A stretch of DNA of 52,118 bases, from positions 1 through 52,118 of the forward strand of contig JARLHL010000101.1 of assembly GCA_031292275.1 (NCBI GenBank), read 5' to 3'. The translations under genes were made by a program, and so were the position numbers. Each line of letters starts with the position of its first letter. Positions within the stretch are counted from its first letter, which is position 1. The DNA is from Desulfocapsaceae bacterium (GTDB lineage: Bacteria; Desulfobacterota; Desulfobulbia; Desulfobulbales; Desulfocapsaceae). The notes below the pieces were generated by a model, which did not search any database, was not told the origin of the DNA, and was given only the letters and a program-made list of their open reading frames with translations. This document shows positions 1 to 7,424 of this stretch, piece after piece.

Positions 1-2
1 AA

Positions 3-1301
3 AAGATTATAAAGACTGCTGCGCTCAGCGCATCACTTGTGGCTCTGGCCTCCACCGCCTTTGCCTCCGACCTTTCCCTGAACCTCTTCGGTTCATCAGC
101 CCAGGCTAACTTCTGGAATCAAAATGCCGTCACTTTCCTCACGACCGCTGCAGGCAGCGGTGGCGAAGGCTGCCAGTCAGCCGTCTCCGGATTTTCCGAC
201 CCCGGCACCAATAAGCATGGTATCGTCATCGGCACGAACTGTGCGGGCAATGGCGGAGGCCGGGTGATCATCCGTTACACCTCAAATAAATCTGTTGAAG
301 GCCTCTATGCTGCCGCAGGATTGAATCCCAACGGGGTTGATGCAGCAACTTGTAACAATGATCCCACCATGCGTCTGCAGGCTTATGATGTCAACAGCGA
401 CGGCACCACCTTTTCCTCAAAATGCCAGAAGGTAGATGTTGCCGTCTCCGATGTTGCCTCCGAGTCCTTTACTCAGTCCAGCAATGGTAACTACAACGGT
501 TGGCTTACTGTCAATCCGGTCCAACACTTGAACCTGGCTACCGCAAATCCTCCGATTCCCGGCCAGAATTACTTCGGCACCGCCTCACAGCCCATCATCG
601 TGCCCTTCAGCTTCTATGCTAACTCCAACGCCGGTATCAGCAAATTGAACCGCCAGCAGGCCTTGCTGCTTTTCAGCGGCGATGTGGCTACCTGGGATAT
701 GTTTGGTCAAGGTTTTCCACAAAAGAATGTCGTTGTCTGCATGCGGCATGCCGGTTCAGGCACCCTTGCCACCTTGGATAAGGCCATTATGCGCGGCGAT
801 AGGCCCCTGTATACTAGCCAGTTAACTGGGGGCGCACCGACCGTTTGGTTCATGCAGGGCACCCCTGACATGCTGAATTGTATAAATAGCAATGGCGGTG
901 ACACCACAGGTAAATCTGCCGCCATCGGTTATGCCGATTCGGATGCTATGACTACAGGCTATAATAGCGATGGTAGCGAAAATCTGAATACTTCCTACCC
1001 CAATGTTCAGCGGCTGCTCTATAATGGCGGCGGCCAGGGGATGACCGCAGCCAACTATACAAATTACAAGTATTCAGCCGTAAAGAATGAGATCATCAAC
1101 GGTTCGTACGAGTTCTGGTCCGCGCAGGAGATGTATCTTAATCCGAATGATGCGCAAAATACAACTGTCGCAAACCTCTTTAATCAAGCCGTGAGCTTCG
1201 CCGGTAACCCACAGGCCTGTCCCGGTCTTGGTTGCTACTGGGCAGCCGCAAGCGAGATTCAAGTAACGAAAGAGTCTGATTCTGCAGTACCGCACTTCTA
1301 A
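3..1301 (+). CDS. PstS-like periplasmic substrate-binding protein (5' end cut by window)
   Basis: The open frame runs into the left window edge. From base 3 it reads KIIKTAALSASLVALASTAFA followed by SDLSLNLFG, a typical Sec signal peptide with an AFA cleavage site, so the true ATG lies just outside the window and the GTG at base 39 is internal. The mature part (about 400 residues) looks like a phosphate-type binding protein (PBP-like fold): a core with MRHAGSGTLATL resembling the ligand-binding R-x-GSGT loop, the preceding LSxL-type hinge (QQALLLFSGDVATW), and a C-terminal stretch around FWSAQEMYLNP. Cysteine pairs suggest disulfides in the periplasm. Homologues often sit beside pst genes or extracellular electron-transfer loci, but no partner is visible here. 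Ligand unproven; a redox-related binding role is possible. Confidence 0.65.
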   Translation, partial: KIIKTAALSASLVALASTAFASDLSLNLFGSSAQANFWNQNAVTFLTTAAGSGGEGCQSAVSGFSDPGTNKHGIVIGTNCAGNGGGRVIIRYTSNKSVEGLYAAAGLNPNGVDAATCNNDPTMRLQAYDVNSDGTTFSSKCQKVDVAVSDVASESFTQSSNGNYNGWLTVNPVQHLNLATANPPIPGQNYFGTASQPIIVPFSFYANSNAGISKLNRQQALLLFSGDVATWDMFGQGFPQKNVVVCMRHAGSGTLATLDKAIMRGDRPLYTSQLTGGAPTVWFMQGTPDMLNCINSNGGDTTGKSAAIGYADSDAMTTGYNSDGSENLNTSYPNVQRLLYNGGGQGMTAANYTNYKYSAVKNEIINGSYEFWSAQEMYLNPNDAQNTTVANLFNQAVSFAGNPQACPGLGCYWAAASEIQVTKESDSAVPHF

Positions 1302-1335
1302 GCAAGACGGGATAACACCTGTACTCTCATTACCA

Positions 1336-1370
1336 GGGGAGTCTCTTACCAGACTCCCCTTTTGTTATGT
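1336..1370 (+). terminator. Rho-independent terminator of the PstS-like gene
   Basis: A perfect 9-bp stem GGGGAGTCT / AGACTCCCC (1336-1344 and 1351-1359) with a 6-nt loop CTTACC is followed by TTTTGTT and, further on, a second T run. It lies 34 nt after the stop codon. Confidence 0.92.
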
Positions 1371-1687
1371 TTTTTGCAGGATTCCTGTTTTTTCGGTGGT
1401 TGGAGGCGATCAGAGATTCTACGTCAAAACCAGCGGAATGTATCAGCGGGCGATTTTCTCAGCCTGTATCTGTTTGATCTAATATTCTGAAAGAATTGTA
1501 GTCTCAAAATCTTGCGTACTCCAAGGTCGTCAAGGACACAATTCCGGAATCCGTCCCTTTGTGATTTGCGGCAATGATTTGTGCATTGCAACACGGTGTC
1601 TGTACGGAGTTGTTTTAAAAAGAGTAAAAAAAAAATTAGCGGGTTTGGGTTCAGAGCCCCAGCCTGGCACGTGAACAAGGAAAACGA
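1371..1687. other. Intergenic region upstream of the WcaI-like gene
   Basis: About 320 nt between the terminator and the next start. It holds A-tracts near 1618-1637 and a ribosome-binding site AAGGA shortly before the ATG at 1688. I see no convincing promoter, RNA structure or open frame; a minus-strand frame here overlaps the downstream gene and has no family resemblance. Confidence 0.5.
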
Positions 1688-3001
1688 ATGGCACAGAAAA
1701 GACTTTTGCTCATCGCAATCAATTACTGGCCGGAACTGACGGGTATCGGAAAGTATACCGGAGAAATGGCGCAATGGCTGGTGGAGAATGGCTGGGATGT
1801 GCGCGTGATCACTGCCCCTCCTTATTATCCTGCATGGCAGATCAGCAAGGAGTATTCCGGATGGCGATATCACAGTGAAAATATGCATGGGGTGAGCATC
1901 ACCCGCTGTCCGTTATGGGTGCCGTCGCGCGTAAACTGCTTGAAGCGGATCCTCCACCTGATGAGTTTCGGACTGAGTTCCCTTCCCGTGATTCTCTGGC
2001 AGGCCTGGCGGTGGCGGCCCGATATAGTCTTTACCGTGGAGCCGCCGCTGTTCTGCGCGCCCGCAGCCCTTCTGGGCGCCAGGCTTGGGAAGGCCCGATC
2101 CTGGCTGCATGTGCAGGATTTTGAGGTGGATGCCGCCTTTGGACTTGGTATGCTCCGTTCACGGCGTCTCCAAAAGTGGATTCTGGGCGCGGAGAGGTTT
2201 TTGCTGAGGCGTTTTGATCGGGTCAGCGCCATCTCGGAGCGCATGGTGGATCGTTTGAAGCAAAAAAAAGTCGAGAATTCGCGGCGGATGGTGTTCCAGA
2301 ACTGGGTGGAACTCGACCGTATTCGCCCCCTCCATGCCACTTCACCCTTGCGTGCCGAGTGGGGAGTGGAGGATAACGAGATCGTTATTTTGTATTCGGG
2401 AAATTTAGGAGAGAAGCAAGGTCTTGAAATCCTAGTCGATGCTGCCCGTAAGCTTCAGCATCGGTCTGAGTTGGTCTTTCTGCTGTGCGGGGATGGAGCT
2501 GCCCGGTCGCGTATCGAACAACTGGCCAAAGGCCTTGCAAACCTACGATTCAAACCATTGCAGCCGGCCGATCGGCTGAACGATTTGCTGAATCTGGCCG
2601 ATATCCACGTTCTTCCACAGCGTGCCGATGCGGCGGATTTAGTGTTGCCGTCCAAATTGACCAACATGCTGGCCAGCGGCAGGCCGGTGGTCGCGACTGC
2701 CAGCGCGGGGACACAGGTAGCTGATTTGGTCCGTGATTGCGGTATTGTGGTTGCCCCGGCAGATTCCACGGCATTGGCTGATGCCTTGTCATCGCTTGCG
2801 CAATCTAAAAATCTTCGCCGCGCATTGGGTTTGAAAGCCCGCGCCCTTGCCGAACAGCTCTGGGACAAGGAATACCTGTTGTCGGAGGCATTTCGCATGC
2901 CTGCGGAAATGGGCACGGAATATGTTGATGTGCCTATTGGCGAGGTAAACACTGTTTCCCGGTTGAGGCTTTTTTCTCGCGGATGCAAGGAAAAAATATA
3001 A
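1688..3001 (+). CDS. wcaI: WcaI-type glycosyltransferase (GT4 family)
   Basis: This is a 437-residue GT-B glycosyltransferase. The N-terminus INYWPELTGIGKYTGEM, then APPYYPAW, LHVQDFEVDAAFGLG and the C-terminal donor-binding region (ILYSGNLGEKQGLE, DLVLPSKLTNMLASGRPVVA) match the WcaI/WbuB family. Family members transfer a sugar (a fucose in colanic acid synthesis) to a lipid-linked repeat unit at the inner face of the cytoplasmic membrane. The start is supported by AAGGA upstream of ATG. The protein is some 25 residues longer at the C-terminus than typical WcaI. It stands alone on the plus strand, 22 kb from the main polysaccharide cluster, so its product may be a different polymer. The sugar is not predictable from sequence. 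Confidence 0.88.
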   Translation: MAQKRLLLIAINYWPELTGIGKYTGEMAQWLVENGWDVRVITAPPYYPAWQISKEYSGWRYHSENMHGVSITRCPLWVPSRVNCLKRILHLMSFGLSSLPVILWQAWRWRPDIVFTVEPPLFCAPAALLGARLGKARSWLHVQDFEVDAAFGLGMLRSRRLQKWILGAERFLLRRFDRVSAISERMVDRLKQKKVENSRRMVFQNWVELDRIRPLHATSPLRAEWGVEDNEIVILYSGNLGEKQGLEILVDAARKLQHRSELVFLLCGDGAARSRIEQLAKGLANLRFKPLQPADRLNDLLNLADIHVLPQRADAADLVLPSKLTNMLASGRPVVATASAGTQVADLVRDCGIVVAPADSTALADALSSLAQSKNLRRALGLKARALAEQLWDKEYLLSEAFRMPAEMGTEYVDVPIGEVNTVSRLRLFSRGCKEKI

Positions 3002-3114
3002 TCAGACAGAATGTCCTGTCGTAAAGATGCCTTAAGCACTGTTTTCTGCATTGCATTGATGGATTATTCCGAAGATTGCGTTTTCAGGTAGTGTGGGGCA
3101 ATTTTCAAAATTTT

Positions 3115-4008
3115 TCAATTTCGGGCCGGAAGCCTCTGTGAAACTGCTCCCGGCATTTTTGAATCGAGAGATTCAATATACGTGTTCCCCGGGAAGAGAT
3201 GCGTTGCCGTGCCGTGTAATTCCAGGGCTTTTTCTTTCATGCCCGATTCCAGACAGAAACGGATATATTCAAAAAAATATCTGCTGTTTTTCTGCTCGCT
3301 GCCTGAAATTCCTTCGAAGATTTCCCTGGCCTTCTCAACATTATTTTTTGAAAGGTATATTTTTGCCATTCCGATTGAGGCATAAAAATCGTAGCCGATA
3401 TCCAGCGCTTTCCGGTAAAAAATCAATGCATTTTCTTTGTCGTTTAATGTAGAATAACAGTCGCCAATCCTTGTGACAGCTACCTTGTTATTTGGCTCAA
3501 TACTATGAAATTTCAGCCAATACTTCAAGGCTGTCTCATGCTTTCCCAGGCCCCGGTATGTGTCGGCAAGCCCGTAGACGGCAAATGAGTTGTCGGGATC
3601 AAGCAGCTCACAGATATGGAAATATTTCATAGCCTTTTCATACTGTTTCCAAGACTTGTATATCTTTCCCAAAGCTGTAAGCAGCCTACAGTTGGTGGGA
3701 TCTTCAACCCAGAGCGCGACAAGGTATCTTTCCGCATTGGTGAAATCTTTCAGGCTGAAATACAGAAAACCGAGGCCGGTATTGAGGTAGGGGTTTTTGG
3801 GCTGGATATCGAGGCCTTTTTTATAGTACACAATGGCATCAGTTGCGTTCACATTTTGTGAAACATCGCCCAAAAATAAATATATATCCGGATTTTCAGG
3901 ATCTTTCTTCACCAGAGACTCGAGTATGCCTATTGCCTTTTCGTAATGTCTCTGCGCGGTCAGCGCAGCCACTTTGCGTTTAAGACTGTTGAAATCGGTT
4001 TGTTCCAA
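3115..4008 (-). CDS. Tetratricopeptide repeat protein
   Basis: 297 residues made almost entirely of TPR units, roughly one per 34 residues from residue 12 to about 270 (repeat signatures such as PENPDIYLFLGD, NPYLNTGLGFLYFS, NNKVAVTRIGDCYS). There is no signal peptide or membrane segment, so it is probably a cytoplasmic protein-interaction scaffold unless exported by an unseen route. The only plausible start is TTG at 4008, with AGGAGG about 10 nt upstream. It follows the transglutaminase-like lipoprotein gene by 26 nt and should share its sigma-54 promoter. TPR proteins of this kind recur in exosortase/exopolysaccharide neighbourhoods, but the exact function is unknown. Confidence 0.85.
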   Translation of the reverse strand: MEQTDFNSLKRKVAALTAQRHYEKAIGILESLVKKDPENPDIYLFLGDVSQNVNATDAIVYYKKGLDIQPKNPYLNTGLGFLYFSLKDFTNAERYLVALWVEDPTNCRLLTALGKIYKSWKQYEKAMKYFHICELLDPDNSFAVYGLADTYRGLGKHETALKYWLKFHSIEPNNKVAVTRIGDCYSTLNDKENALIFYRKALDIGYDFYASIGMAKIYLSKNNVEKAREIFEGISGSEQKNSRYFFEYIRFCLESGMKEKALELHGTATHLFPGNTYIESLDSKMPGAVSQRLPARN

Positions 4009-4034
4009 AGGATGTTTCCCTCCTGTGCTTCCAA

Positions 4035-4613
4035 TTAAATTGCAGCGAAGATAATTTCCCGGTCATTAAATTCAACGATGGGCGTATAGACGAATTGCGT
4101 ATTGTGTTCTGTTTTTTTAACGGTATCAAATACCTTCCAGCTCTTATCGGGCATTTGCACCTTCAGCATTGCATGGTCGATAAACTGCGTTTTAACCGCA
4201 AATATCCGTACCTGTCCGGGGTAATCAAGTTTTTTCAGCATGGCAAAAAGAAAAATGGCAATATCTTTACAGTCCCCCTGCAAATTTTTTGCGACAAATT
4301 CCCTTGGAGTATCCCAATGGTTATTGGTTTCCATTGTCGGGCAAGTCAGCTTCCGTATTTCTTCCAGGGTTTCTTCAACCGTAGAGTTGCTCCAACCCTC
4401 ATTGGCAATTTTATTTCGTATTGACATCAACTGCGGAAAATCAAAGTTTTGAAACGACTTTTGGTCAATATTGTCCTGCCATTTGAGAATGGCTTTATAA
4501 TAAACTGCCTGCCTTGGAGAGACATTTTCCTCCTGGTTCAGGCCGGTGGTATTGGTTGCAGCGCAGCCGGAAAGGGCCATAAGAAAGAAGAGTAAAAGAG
4601 CGACCTGTTTCAT
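4035..4613 (-). CDS. Transglutaminase-like cysteine peptidase lipoprotein (BTLCP/LapG-like)
   Basis: A 192-residue protein with a lipoprotein signal (ALLLFFLMALSGC, lipid-attached Cys about 17). The papain/transglutaminase-like triad is visible as Cys115 in GDCKD, His147 in DHAML and Asp163 in VFDTV. This is the arrangement of bacterial transglutaminase-like cysteine proteinases, the group that includes the periplasmic adhesin protease LapG. The start is well supported: AAGGAG lies 9 nt before ATG. It is the first gene after a strong sigma-54 promoter and is followed by the TPR gene. Seen: signal, lipobox and triad. Known: family members cleave or cross-link peptide bonds. Inferred: periplasmic processing of a surface protein. 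It is shorter than LapG and no lapD partner is present. Confidence 0.78.
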   Translation of the reverse strand: MKQVALLLFFLMALSGCAATNTTGLNQEENVSPRQAVYYKAILKWQDNIDQKSFQNFDFPQLMSIRNKIANEGWSNSTVEETLEEIRKLTCPTMETNNHWDTPREFVAKNLQGDCKDIAIFLFAMLKKLDYPGQVRIFAVKTQFIDHAMLKVQMPDKSWKVFDTVKKTEHNTQFVYTPIVEFNDREIIFAAI

Positions 4614-4652
4614 TGTGTTGTTCTCCTTTGTCTGTGTTTACAAACAAAGAAG

Positions 4653-4668
4653 AGCAACTATGATGCCA
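4653..4668 (-). promoter_or_regulatory. Sigma-54 (-24/-12) promoter of the transglutaminase/TPR operon
   Basis: On the minus strand the site reads TGGCATC-ATAG-TTGCT, against the consensus TGGCACG-N4-TTGCW. The invariant GG and GC are correctly 12 bp apart. Predicted transcription start is near 4643, giving a leader of about 30 nt that carries AAGGAG before the ATG at 4613. Confidence 0.85.
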
Positions 4669-4681
4669 GCGAAGCACTAAG

Positions 4682-4709
4682 TAGTTATCTTACTGATAAA
4701 GTATAACTA
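4682..4709. repeat. Inverted repeat upstream of the sigma-54 promoter (possible activator site)
   Basis: Perfect 7-bp arms TAGTTAT (4682-4688) and ATAACTA (4703-4709) flank a 14-bp spacer, beginning 14 bp upstream of the -24 element. The position suits an enhancer-binding protein, though such sites are more often 80-150 bp upstream. Confidence 0.4.
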
Positions 4710-5040
4710 ATTCAAATTTTCCCCGATTAATACCAAGAATAACCCTTTCAATAAAAATTGCTCGGGGATGATGGAAAATATGCTCTCAAATAGATGCCAT
4801 TTTGAAAATAGTTTTATATGAAAGTCTCGTTATGATGCTGGCCAGGCCATACTGAAATGACGAGCTTTCATGTTTTGTTGAGGCTGGTCATTCCGGTCCG
4901 GCCATGCTGGTTAGAATCAAATATATACGGAAACATTTTATGCTGGTAGAGCAATGCAGGCCAGGTTGACTGTCAATTATATTTGAATGGGTTTGCCAGG
5001 GGTCGGACAAGGGGTAGATGGAAATGGGAACGGCATGGGC
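4710..5040. other. Intergenic region between the activator gene end and the sigma-54 promoter
   Basis: About 330 nt with no credible open frame. Three copies of ATGCTGG (4835, 4904, 4940) sit beside GGCCA-containing stretches, which looks like a weak degenerate repeat. No terminator for the activator gene ending at 5041 is apparent. Confidence 0.4.
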
Positions 5041-6081
5041 TTAAAAAATAAGTGGGGATTCATGCAGCTTCTGTAAGCGTTTGTTCAATGCCTGGCGTGA
5101 TATTCCGAGCATGCGGGAGGCGACGGCCTGATTGTTCTCAGCCTGCCTCATCGCCTCGGCAACAAGAAAGCCGATAGCCTCCCGGATGGTGGGAAACTTG
5201 TTCATGACGGACAGCAGAGAATTTTCGTTCCTCGTTTCCGCCAGAGGAGTGACGTGTCCTTGATAGATGGCAGTGTTGGCAATATGCTCATGAAAGGTTT
5301 GCAGGGACAGCACCTTGTCCCGATGCTGGCTCACGGCGTCAAACACCATTCCTTGCAATTCTCTGATATTTCCTGGAAAAGAATAGGTTTGCAGAAGAGG
5401 AATCAGTTCCGGCGGAGGCGTGGGGCGTTTTTTCTTCAGCCGGGTTGCGGCCTGCTCCAGAAAATATGCAAGCAACGGCTCAATATCATCGCGGCGTTCA
5501 CGCAGGGGCGGTATGTTGATGTGGTGGGTGCGAAGACGGAAATTAATATCAGCCCTGAAGCGTTTGGAGCGCTGGGCTTCCCAGAGATCCCGGTTTGTCG
5601 CCGTGATGACACGGGCGTTTGACTGTCTGGCACTGTCGGCACCCAGGGGGAGATAGTCGCCGTTTTGCAGAAGCCTGAGCAGCTTGACCTGGGAATGCTC
5701 ACTTAAATCACCGATTTCATCAAGAAACAGAGTTCCGCCCGAAGCCTTTTCAATCATGCCGGGGCGCGGACGGTCGGCGCCGGTAAAGGCTCCGCGGAGA
5801 TGGCCGAACAGTGTGTCTGAAAATACGTTATCATCCAGTCCGGCAACATTTACCGTGATAAACGGACCGTTGACATTGCTTAGGGCATGTACGGCTCCGG
5901 CAAAGAGTTCCTTGCCTGTCCCGGTTTCACCGGTAATCAATACCGGCTGTCTGGAATCTCTGATCGCCTCAATTTTTTGTAGGAGCGACAGCATTTGAGA
6001 ATTAATCGTGATAATTTCCGAAATGCGCAGAGGAGAATACCCTTGTTCGCGCTTAACCGCAGTTCCGCCTGCCGTTCCCAT
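5041..6081 (-). CDS. Sigma-54-dependent transcriptional activator without sensor domain
   Basis: An AAA+ enhancer-binding protein of about 346 residues: Walker A GETGTGKE (near residue 52), the sigma-54 contact loop GAFTGA (near 98), Walker B GGTLFLDEIGDL, the arginine-finger region FRADINFRLR, and a Fis-type helix-turn-helix at the C-terminus (NNQAVASRMLGISRQALNKRL). Only about 25 residues precede the ATPase core, so there is no receiver, PAS or GAF domain. As in PspF, control must come from another protein or from expression level. A TTG at 6087 overlapping the upstream stop is an alternative start; the ATG at 6081 has AAGGAAG 10 nt upstream. It is the last gene of the TPS/TonB series and lies next to a sigma-54 promoter. 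Confidence 0.93.
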   Translation of the reverse strand: MGTAGGTAVKREQGYSPLRISEIITINSQMLSLLQKIEAIRDSRQPVLITGETGTGKELFAGAVHALSNVNGPFITVNVAGLDDNVFSDTLFGHLRGAFTGADRPRPGMIEKASGGTLFLDEIGDLSEHSQVKLLRLLQNGDYLPLGADSARQSNARVITATNRDLWEAQRSKRFRADINFRLRTHHINIPPLRERRDDIEPLLAYFLEQAATRLKKKRPTPPPELIPLLQTYSFPGNIRELQGMVFDAVSQHRDKVLSLQTFHEHIANTAIYQGHVTPLAETRNENSLLSVMNKFPTIREAIGFLVAEAMRQAENNQAVASRMLGISRQALNKRLQKLHESPLIF

Positions 6082-6083
6082 TT

Positions 6084-6641
6084 TCAACGGACTTCCTTTC
6101 CGGCTGAATCCTTTGCGTACAGCTCGGCTTCGTTGATCTGATGCAAGAAATCCTTTGCATGATGAACATAGCGGGAGAGCTCCTTTTCGGGGAATCCGGC
6201 CACGATCCCCTCAAAGAGGGCGACGGCATCGTCCCGATCGCCGCGCCGCATCTTCATCTCACCGACCTCCAGCATCATTTCGCAAAGGCTTGCGCGGCAC
6301 ATTCCGTATGCTTCCCGGGCAGCCTTCCAGCGCTCGTAATCCATTCCGTGCGGATAATATTTATTATTGCGCTGAAAGTATTCAGCCCGCCCGAGTTCCT
6401 GGCTCATCAGGCCCATCAATTCGGTCATTCTGTCGAGATGTCCGGTCTGCCCGGTAAGCGCATAGGCATTTTCCCGCTCTGAAAATTCCAGACGTTCGAC
6501 CCGGACGAAGTTCCCGATTCTGTCCATTTCGGCAAACAGAGGATCGCCGGCGAGCTGTTTTTCGTTGACACCGGCACAGGCGGTCAGGGAAAAAACCGCA
6601 GCAATCACCAGGAGCCAGGCATTAAGTTTTATTAAGAGCAC
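6084..6641 (-). CDS. Hypothetical lipoprotein in the TPS/TonB operon
   Basis: 185 residues starting at GTG, chosen because AAGGAG lies exactly 9 nt upstream and the translation then opens with a clean lipoprotein signal (LLVIAAVFSLTAC, lipid-attached Cys22). The longer ATG/GTG frame to 6707 would place an unlikely hydrophilic head before the signal. The mature part is helical and charged, with a TPR-like end (RRGDRDDAVALFEGIVAGFPEKELSRYVHHAKDFL). Function unknown. Its place between the coiled-coil protein and the activator, overlapping the latter by a few bases if the TTG start is used, argues that it belongs to the same export or sensing system. It might act as the periplasmic regulator that the sensorless activator lacks, but that is speculation. 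Confidence 0.7.
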   Translation of the reverse strand: MLLIKLNAWLLVIAAVFSLTACAGVNEKQLAGDPLFAEMDRIGNFVRVERLEFSERENAYALTGQTGHLDRMTELMGLMSQELGRAEYFQRNNKYYPHGMDYERWKAAREAYGMCRASLCEMMLEVGEMKMRRGDRDDAVALFEGIVAGFPEKELSRYVHHAKDFLHQINEAELYAKDSAGKEVR

Positions 6642-6709
6642 AATCTTTTTCTCCTTGCTGTTCACGACGAAACCGAAATCCCTACCGGAATGGAAGCAGG
6701 CGGCCATGT

Positions 6710-7405
6710 TTATTTCGGCAGCGTATCCGCATCGATTTTATCCCTGTATTCCTGACAGATTTTTTCAACCTCCACCTTTTTCATTTGGGTAAAGGGCTCC
6801 ATCTGGCCGACGCTGCTCAGAACGCCTTTATTTTCATACCGTTTGATAAGCTCTTCGGTCAGGGCGGCAAACCGGCTGTTATGCTCACGGCAGCGTTTAT
6901 TCTGAAAGCTTTCCTGTTTCAATGATGCATCCAGCGCCTCGCGTTCGCCTGAAATCTGGGTGATCTGCTGGTTTTTCTCCTTGATGATCCGGTTGCTCTC
7001 CTCCCTGAGATTGTCGCTTGAGGTCTGGAGGGAGGCAAGGCGCTCCTTCTGGGAGGCGATCGCCTCCTCATAGGAGTTGCGCATCTCGGTCAGCTTCTTT
7101 TCGTTGCCGTCGATGACCTCCTGCAGCTGTTTTTCCTCCTTTTCCAGTTTAGAGGCTTTATCCTCGGTTTCACGATTCCGGCTCTCGCTCTCCTGGGTTT
7201 CCCGTCGGCTGGCGTCGCTGATCGCTTTCTGCTCGTTGTATTTTTTCAACAGCAGCTCAGTGCGGGTATTAAGGGAGGCTACCTCGTTGCGGAGCGTCTT
7301 GCGTTCCGCATCCAGGCGATAGAGGCCGAACGCGCAGGAGATGAGCGCTGCGGCAAGCAATCCGGCAAGCGCCTTACTCCACCATTTTTTTATAGATAAG
7401 ACCAT
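6710..7405 (-). CDS. Membrane-anchored coiled-coil protein
   Basis: 231 residues from the ATG at 7405. The longer open frame to 7618 only overlaps the porin gene in another phase and is not protein-like. One N-terminal membrane helix (ALAGLLAAALISCAFGLY, about residues 12-30) is followed by some 130 residues of heptad-rich coiled coil (KTLRNEVASLNTRTELLLKK through ISGEREALDASLKQE), then a short C-terminal region with a Cys (NKRCREHNSRFAALTEELIKRYE). Type II topology would put the coil in the periplasm. It sits 19 nt after the porin gene. I do not recognise the family; a periplasmic spacer, or a linker between the TonB module and the outer membrane, is possible. Confidence 0.75.
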   Translation of the reverse strand: MVLSIKKWWSKALAGLLAAALISCAFGLYRLDAERKTLRNEVASLNTRTELLLKKYNEQKAISDASRRETQESESRNRETEDKASKLEKEEKQLQEVIDGNEKKLTEMRNSYEEAIASQKERLASLQTSSDNLREESNRIIKEKNQQITQISGEREALDASLKQESFQNKRCREHNSRFAALTEELIKRYENKGVLSSVGQMEPFTQMKKVEVEKICQEYRDKIDADTLPK

Positions 7406-7424
7406 GATATTCTCTCTCTTTCTT

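Noticed and set aside
4950-4966. GCAATGCAGGCCA as a second minus-strand sigma-54 site
   Set aside because: The GC and GG elements are 2 bp too close.
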